A stretch of DNA of 12,104 bases from Smittium culicis (lineage: Eukaryota > Kickxellomycota > Harpellomycetes > Harpellales > Legeriomycetaceae), in assembly GCA_001970855.1 (NCBI GenBank), contig LSSN01000851.1, positions 1-12,104 on the forward strand. Direction: 5' to 3'. Both the position numbers and the translations under genes were made by a program. Shown one piece after another: positions 8,376 through 12,104 of the stretch (its first letter is position 1; each line of letters opens with the position of its first letter). The notes beneath the pieces are model-generated. The model ran no database searches. It saw only the letters and a list, made by a program, of their open reading frames with translations, and was not told where the DNA came from.

Positions 8376-9698
8376 GATTTTGCAAAAATAAATTCTGAGC
8401 TTATTATGAGAGCAAAGTTAAAAGTGATAAAGTCTCTCGAGCTATTATCATATAGTCTATCTATGGAGTTGAGAGAGGATAATACCTCTTAATCCGACAG
8501 TATCAGACCAGTTAAAAATAAAGCGACAATTCAACTGTCTAACCTTAATTAGTAAAACTAATTCCTTGGATTTCACCATAATATATCACTATTCTGTTTG
8601 CTCACGTGTAAATAATGGAAGTAATTGATGCATTTCACAGAGAATTAAGGTTTTATACAATCAAAAACCACTGAATTATTAAATATTAACCTGTGTAAAT
8701 TAGAAATTATCAGCTTTATTCAAAAAAACTAATACTTGGTCGTGCATATACAATAATTAGCTTATTCATCAATGAATCACTTCATAAAAACATAAGATGA
8801 TCCTTAAATATACATCTTTAGCACTTATGTATGGTTTAAGAAACATAAATTCTATTCTAAAATAATTTAGGATCGATTAAAAGAGTACTATAATGACCTT
8901 CAATGGAAAATATGGAAAATTTTTGAGTTTAGCACAAATTTTTTTGAGGATAGTGAAAAATTTGATGCAAGACTTATCGATATAAAACTATCAAAGCATA
9001 TTTGATCCGTAAGTCCGAATATAGGCTCCACCAGTCAAATGAGAACCATAATAATATCAGTAAGACTCTTTCAGAAGTGCCGTATATCTTTTCAGCAAAA
9101 AAATGACTTTCTAAAAAATTTTACTTATCGTAGTTTAAAAAGATATACGTGGGGGAAAATTTTGCTATCAATTATAGAATAAGATCCCTTATCGATTGAG
9201 AATCTTCCCTCATTGATTAATATGGGTTTTGGAAAGGTTCATGAGAATCAGTATTTAAGAAATATGGACGAGAAGAGATTTTAAATATTCATCAAGAAAC
9301 ATGAACACATGTCAAGCTGGTTATAATAAAGAAATTAAAGCTACTGAAAATCTTAGATATCTTATAATAAGAATAATATCATCATTAATAATAAATTAAA
9401 ATAATATCAAGTGTTTTATATAGCTTTATAGTGTGAGAATGTAATGGATAACTTCATTAGAGCTGATATTTTTGTTAAAAACCAATCAATTTTAATTTCA
9501 AATAGAATATCTTCATCTTAAGATTGAGCCACTAACTTTAGTTACCATTATTTTAAATTAGTTTTTTTCGACTTGTGTATATATCAAAAAAAATTTCTTA
9601 GGATATTTGACATATATGCTATTATTTTGATGAGCAGAACTTTAACTATAAAGTTTTTCGTACTTAGTAGCATTAATAGTGTTTTTAAATATTACTAG
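8376..9698 (+). pseudogene. Possible heavily decayed reading frame of unknown family
   Basis: One + frame (codons starting at positions divisible by 3) shows a series of protein-like open segments broken by stops. These are 8376-8489 (38 codons, ATG at 8406), 8493-8549, 8871-9002 (44 codons), 9006-9179 (58 codons), 9183-9281 (33 codons), 9432-9518 and 9528-9695 (56 codons). The segments 8871-9281 hold only two internal stops (9003 TGA, 9180 TAA) and mixed charged and aromatic residues such as DRLKEYYNDLQWKIW. Between 9285 and 9400 another frame is open (ATG at 9301), as after a frameshift. I do not recognise the family. The stop deficit is modest over the whole interval, so chance is a real alternative. 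It cannot encode a full protein as it stands. Confidence 0.27.
9081..9149. repeat. 12-bp perfect inverted repeat with 45-nt loop
   Basis: CGTATATCTTTT at 9081-9092 is the exact reverse complement of AAAAGATATACG at 9138-9149. It lies inside the possible decayed reading frame. No target duplication or other transposon hallmark was seen around it. Confidence 0.45.
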
Positions 9699-9912
9699 AA
9701 TTTATGATCGAATGATTTTTATCGTAGATGAATAGCTTATCACATTTCATATTAGCGAATAGTACCCAATGTAAATTAGTTCTGATTCATCTATGTATAT
9801 CCTATTATATATAATATATAATGAAAGCAACCAATAATATCAGTTTTTAATAATTTTTCAAGATGCTCATATTTCTTCCTATGGTTTTGATGCGCTCGAC
9901 TAATTGGCTTAC
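9699..9912. other. AT-rich spacer before the LINE insertion
   Basis: About 210 bp without a supported gene or repeat. It ends at the TACGC sequence just before the left target-site duplication of the LINE. Confidence 0.6.
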
Positions 9913-9928
9913 GCGGATATATTTATTT
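9913..9928. repeat. Left target-site duplication of the LINE insertion (16 bp)
   Basis: GCGGATATATTTATTT is identical to 11193-11208. It abuts the poly(T) run, which is the element's poly(A) tail on the - strand. The last three T residues overlap the tail, so the true duplication is 13 to 16 bp. The base before differs (C here, T at 11192), which fixes the outer boundary. Confidence 0.92.
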
Positions 9929-9939
9929 TTTTTTTTTTT

Positions 9940-10216
9940 AAAGGAATTTATTGAAACAAGTTTAAAACATATATAAAATAAATATAAAACTACTTAAAAA
10001 ATATTATATAAAAAAATTGCTCAGCCAACTCCCCTCCGGCCCTGTAGGGCCTCCGTACCTGTTAGGCGTCGAGTCAAGGGGATTGGTGAACATTTAATTC
10101 TCTCAAGAATCAATGTTCGGTGCAAAGAGATGGCCTCCAGAAATTTTGCTGTTGCCAACACAATTTTGGTGGCCGGAGTGTCGGAACCTTGGTAGATCGC
10201 CGACGAGCTAAGTTTT
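9940..10216 (-). other. LINE 3' untranslated region with a G+C-rich palindrome
   Basis: This is the element sequence between the ORF stop and the poly(A) tail. It contains a perfect palindrome GGCCCT-GT-AGGGCC at 10038-10051, which folds as a hairpin in the RNA, then AT-rich sequence to the AATAAA signal and tail. In some LINEs a 3' stem-loop is the recognition site for their own RT; whether this one serves that purpose is an inference. Confidence 0.6.
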
Positions 10217-11191
10217 TTACTCCTCCCCCAGGAGCTTGCCCACTAACCTCTGCGAGATTGAAGAAGGCGGAAGATTGCTGAACTGCAGGCTCAGCATGGA
10301 CGTTTTATCTCTAATATATGGTCCTGTAGTGTTCCATCGTACCGCTGTCCAACGTCCGCAGTCCAGGAGTATATGCTCTACAATTTCAGGTGTTTTCATT
10401 TTGCAGAATGGGCATTCAGTTTTGTACGCCCCATCAATAACGCGCGCATTGGCCATGCGCTGTGCTGTCCAGTATGCGCCGATTCTAATTTTGGCTATGT
10501 GCAGCAAAATTTTTTGCCGCTCAGGGTACTTGAGCTCCAGGCCCATCCAGTTAGATTGGTTTCCACCGTATACTTTTCTCATCCACTGTGATATCATAGA
10601 TTTTTCGTTTTTCAGTGCTCTATCGTATAGAGTTTTTTTAGTTGACCCGCGCATCAAGTTTTTATTGAACCGCTTGGACCATCGTTTGTACCCGGTCACC
10701 CATGTGTCTTTTCGATTCAACATATGATTTTTAATGAGATCAGATATCCATGTTCTGGAGCTGCTCCATTTGTGGTATGCTCGTTCGCGAGCAATTGAGG
10801 ACTTGGTATTTATTTGAGCAATGCTCAGCTCAGTCCTGCGCTGATTCATTGCAGTGGATTTTCCAACATTCATATCTATCCTGGTGGCATCATCCGCGAC
10901 TTTTTGGAGTGAGTAGCAGCGCACTGCAGACATTCCAAATAGCTCGCACCCATACGTTGAAATTGGGATTATGATCCCTTTGACAGCCATGACTTTGAAT
11001 TTAGTCAGTATATCCCGCCGTTTAAAAAAATAATAGCTAGCGTATAGCGCTCTTCTAGCCTTTTCGGCGTTATTTTTGAGTGTGTCCTTGTGCGTCCAAT
11101 TTTTGTTGAATTTTAGCCCCAGATAAGTATACTCATCGATAGCTTGCACAGGTTTTTTCTGAATAAATAGTTGCAATTCGACAACTGTATC
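10217..11191 (-). pseudogene. C-terminal fragment of a LINE ORF2 protein (RT thumb to CCHC zinc motif)
   Basis: The frame is open from the truncation point at 11191 (GAT) to TAA at 10219-10217. There is no ATG start; a TTG at 11176 is just an internal Leu codon. About 324 residues remain. Near the start is the RT motif EYTYLGLKFN, followed by the thumb-like helical region and GIIIPISTYGCELFG, both typical of non-LTR reverse transcriptases. Near residues 260-278 (counting from the GAT) is CPFC-x9-H-x4-C, the zinc-knuckle (zf-RVT-like) motif of LINE C-termini. Upstream of the fragment the frame passes into target DNA and soon meets a stop. The catalytic YADD box, fingers, palm and endonuclease are missing, so the fragment cannot act alone. 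There is no internal stop or frameshift, which suggests recent insertion. The LINE clade cannot be decided by eye. Confidence 0.88.
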
Positions 11192-11192
11192 T

Positions 11193-11208
11193 GCGGATAT
11201 ATTTATTT
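11193..11208. repeat. Right target-site duplication of the LINE insertion (16 bp)
   Basis: This copy is identical to 9913-9928 and directly follows the truncated 5' end of the element on the - strand. Perfect identity of both copies indicates little divergence since insertion. Confidence 0.92.
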
Positions 11209-11683
11209 ACTATATTTAGTTTTGTATGAAAATCATTCAGTTGGTTATTTAGATTAATTTAAAAATGGCGAAAAGAAAGGATGTTAAATCAATCGAATCT
11301 AATATATCAAAAAGATACAAATAAGGAATACATACTGCAAATGAAAATATTTAGACATTGAACAATTAACCAAATTACTAATTATCATAATAAATAACGT
11401 CAATCCTCCTGATCGATCGAAAGATCTTCAGGCGATATCATAATAACCTACATTTGAATAAAGTAACTAAATCTATCCTAGTACCCAAATATAGCTCCAT
11501 AGTAAATATTAATATTCCCATAAATATGGAAAGCAATATAAAAAACTAAAAAATGCCTCAAAAATTTATTAAAAAAAAAAGTTATTCACTCCCCAAGATT
11601 GGAATCTGTGATCAAAAAAGTTTTGTGATGAATCTACGCTATGAAGGGATGAGTTCCTATTATACCGTGAAGAATAAAGTAGT
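11209..11683. other. Intergenic DNA, possibly with decayed coding fragments
   Basis: No intact gene is seen. A 19-codon ATG frame (MAKRKDVK..., 11265-11321) ends at TAA. In the same frame 11394-11546 and 11550-11687 are open, separated by one stop. In another frame 11573-11677 reads short protein-like pieces, including FCDEST. These may be remnants of an old gene or transposase, but open runs of this size also occur by chance here. A GGG-containing motif (11645-11649) and TATTATA (11658-11664) lie upstream of the frame at 11684 and could be regulatory. Confidence 0.4.
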
Positions 11684-11881
11684 ATGTTAAAAGGTTATCG
11701 GACGTTATACTACTCCATTAAAGGCAGTATCTCTGATATAACGAAAGTTTTAATAAGTGAAACTAAAGAATTAGATGTTGATTTTGACTATAACAAATTC
11801 TCAAAAAACTTAATTATATCCTTTCCTTCTGAGGAAGAAAGTAAAACATTATTCTTAAAGATTATACAGGTAAAAAATTAA
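11684..11881 (+). CDS. Hypothetical protein, 65 codons (weak Pcc1-like pattern)
   Basis: An ATG at 11684 opens a 65-codon frame ending in TAA (11879-11881). An in-frame TAA at 11675-11677 makes this ATG the first possible start. The product is charged and well mixed (ETKELDVDFDYNKF, SFPSEEESKTLF), unlike the Phe/Ile-rich chance frames elsewhere in the window. The order KVL-acidic loop-strand-NLIISF-acidic turn-hydrophobic helix weakly recalls Pcc1, the small dimerising subunit of the KEOPS tRNA-modification complex. Pcc1 is usually about 80 to 90 residues, so part of the last helix would be missing. There is no signal peptide or membrane segment. After the stop the same frame stays open to the window end, so the gene may be interrupted. 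The function is not established and the frame itself could be fortuitous. Confidence 0.4.
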   Translation: MLKGYRTLYYSIKGSISDITKVLISETKELDVDFDYNKFSKNLIISFPSEEESKTLFLKIIQVKN

Positions 11882-11935
11882 AAAATAAATATTTGTAAAA
11901 CAGTGGATAGTGAAAGTAATATCTTAAATATCTCA

Positions 11936-12104
11936 ATGCGTGAAGAAAAAAATATAAATATAAATATAAATATAAATATAAATATAAATATAAATATAAA
12001 TATAAATATAAATATAAATATAAATATAAATATAAATATAAATATAAATATAAATATAAATATAAATATAAATATAAATATAAATATAAATATAAATATA
12101 AATA
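11936..12104 (+). CDS. Possible 5' part of an Asn-Ile repeat protein, runs off the window
   Basis: ATG at 11936 is in the same frame as the 65-codon frame upstream and reads MREEK, then Asn-Ile pairs to the window edge, because the hexamer AATATA is read as AAT ATA. The frame is also open between 11882 and 11936, so it could instead be the continuation of the upstream frame past one stop. Of the other two + frames through the array, one meets TAA in every unit and the other would give Tyr-Lys. Nothing shows that it is translated; a plain microsatellite is the simpler explanation. Confidence 0.2.
   Translation, partial: MREEKNINININININININININININININININININININININININININ
11950..12104 (+). 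repeat. AAATAT hexanucleotide array, about 26 perfect units, continues past the window
   Basis: From 11950 to the last base the sequence is a perfect 6-bp period (AAATAT, equally TATAAA) with no interruption. The perfection implies a young or actively slipping array. The window ends inside it, so its full length is unknown and an assembly break is possible. Confidence 0.97.

Larger units (their letters stand above)
9926..11192 (-). mobile_element. 5'-truncated non-LTR retrotransposon (LINE) insertion with poly(A) tail
   Basis: The insertion is about 1.26 kb, much shorter than a complete LINE of several kilobases, and lies between identical 16-bp direct repeats. On the - strand it runs from a 5' truncation at 11192, inside the reverse-transcriptase region, through the ORF C-terminus. 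A 3' untranslated region of about 280 nt follows, with an AATAAA signal (complement of 9947-9952) and a 14-nt A tail (9926-9939). This is the classic product of target-primed reverse transcription with incomplete first-strand synthesis. The implied first nick, on the + strand between 11208 and 11209 (ATTT/A), resembles the T-rich/A site preferred by APE-type LINE endonucleases. The element's G+C is far above its surroundings. It is dead on arrival, since it lacks the endonuclease and RT core. Confidence 0.92.

Noticed and set aside
10236..10974. Open frames on the + strand across the LINE (10236-10727, 10373-10591, 10750-10974)
   Set aside because: They are antisense shadows of the LINE ORF, whose RT thumb and CCHC motifs are clear on the - strand.
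11573..11677. DWN...FCDEST...LLYREE fragments recalling the second catalytic Asp region of Tc1/mariner transposases
   Set aside because: The fragment is short and interrupted by two stops, the spacing from DW to DES is two residues too long, and no other transposase motif was found in any frame nearby.
11870..11903. A 34-nt GT...AG interval that could remove the TAA at 11879 as an intron
   Set aside because: Removal shifts the frame away from the open continuation and gives a stop after eight codons. The 5' site GTAAAA and the lack of a branch-point motif do not fit typical microsporidian introns.

Overview
The window looks like AT-rich eukaryotic intergenic DNA that has collected mobile elements. 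The reasons are low-G+C flanks with almost no long open frames, two retrotransposon coding regions of clearly higher G+C, a poly(A)-tailed LINE insertion with a target-site duplication, and TTAA-bounded terminal repeats of piggyBac type. A microsporidian genome of the TE-rich kind (for example the parasites of Daphnia or insects) is my best guess. It rests only on composition and TE content, and an AT-rich arthropod genome is not excluded. I see no confidently identified host gene.

Layout. Positions 3-2267 (+) hold the 3' half of a Ty3/gypsy-type pol gene: the end of the reverse transcriptase, RNase H, and an integrase with intact catalytic residues. It is followed by a polypurine tract and a probable 3' LTR from about 2252. 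The LTR carries five AGCCAAT (CCAAT-box) motifs and strong inverted repeats. From about 2620 to 9912 there is a 7.3 kb desert of very AT-rich DNA. Within it, 7326-8094 contains several TTAA-associated termini, including a roughly 351-bp candidate non-autonomous piggyBac-like element at 7519-7869. A related end lies near 5546-5572. A possible heavily decayed reading frame on the + strand lies between about 8376 and 9698.

Positions 9926-11192 are a 5'-truncated non-LTR retrotransposon (LINE) on the - strand. It has a poly(A) tail, an AATAAA signal, an open frame ending in a CCHC zinc-knuckle region, and a 16-bp target-site duplication (9913-9928 and 11193-11208). From 11684 a 65-codon frame of unknown function occurs. 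Its frame stays open past a single TAA and runs into an AAATAT hexamer array (11950 to the window end), which would encode Asn-Ile repeats.

The elements do not form a pathway. They are independent insertions of three mobile-element classes: LTR retrotransposon, LINE and DNA-transposon relics. The LTR element and the LINE look recent, because their frames are unbroken and the LINE's duplication and tail are preserved. The TTAA elements look older.
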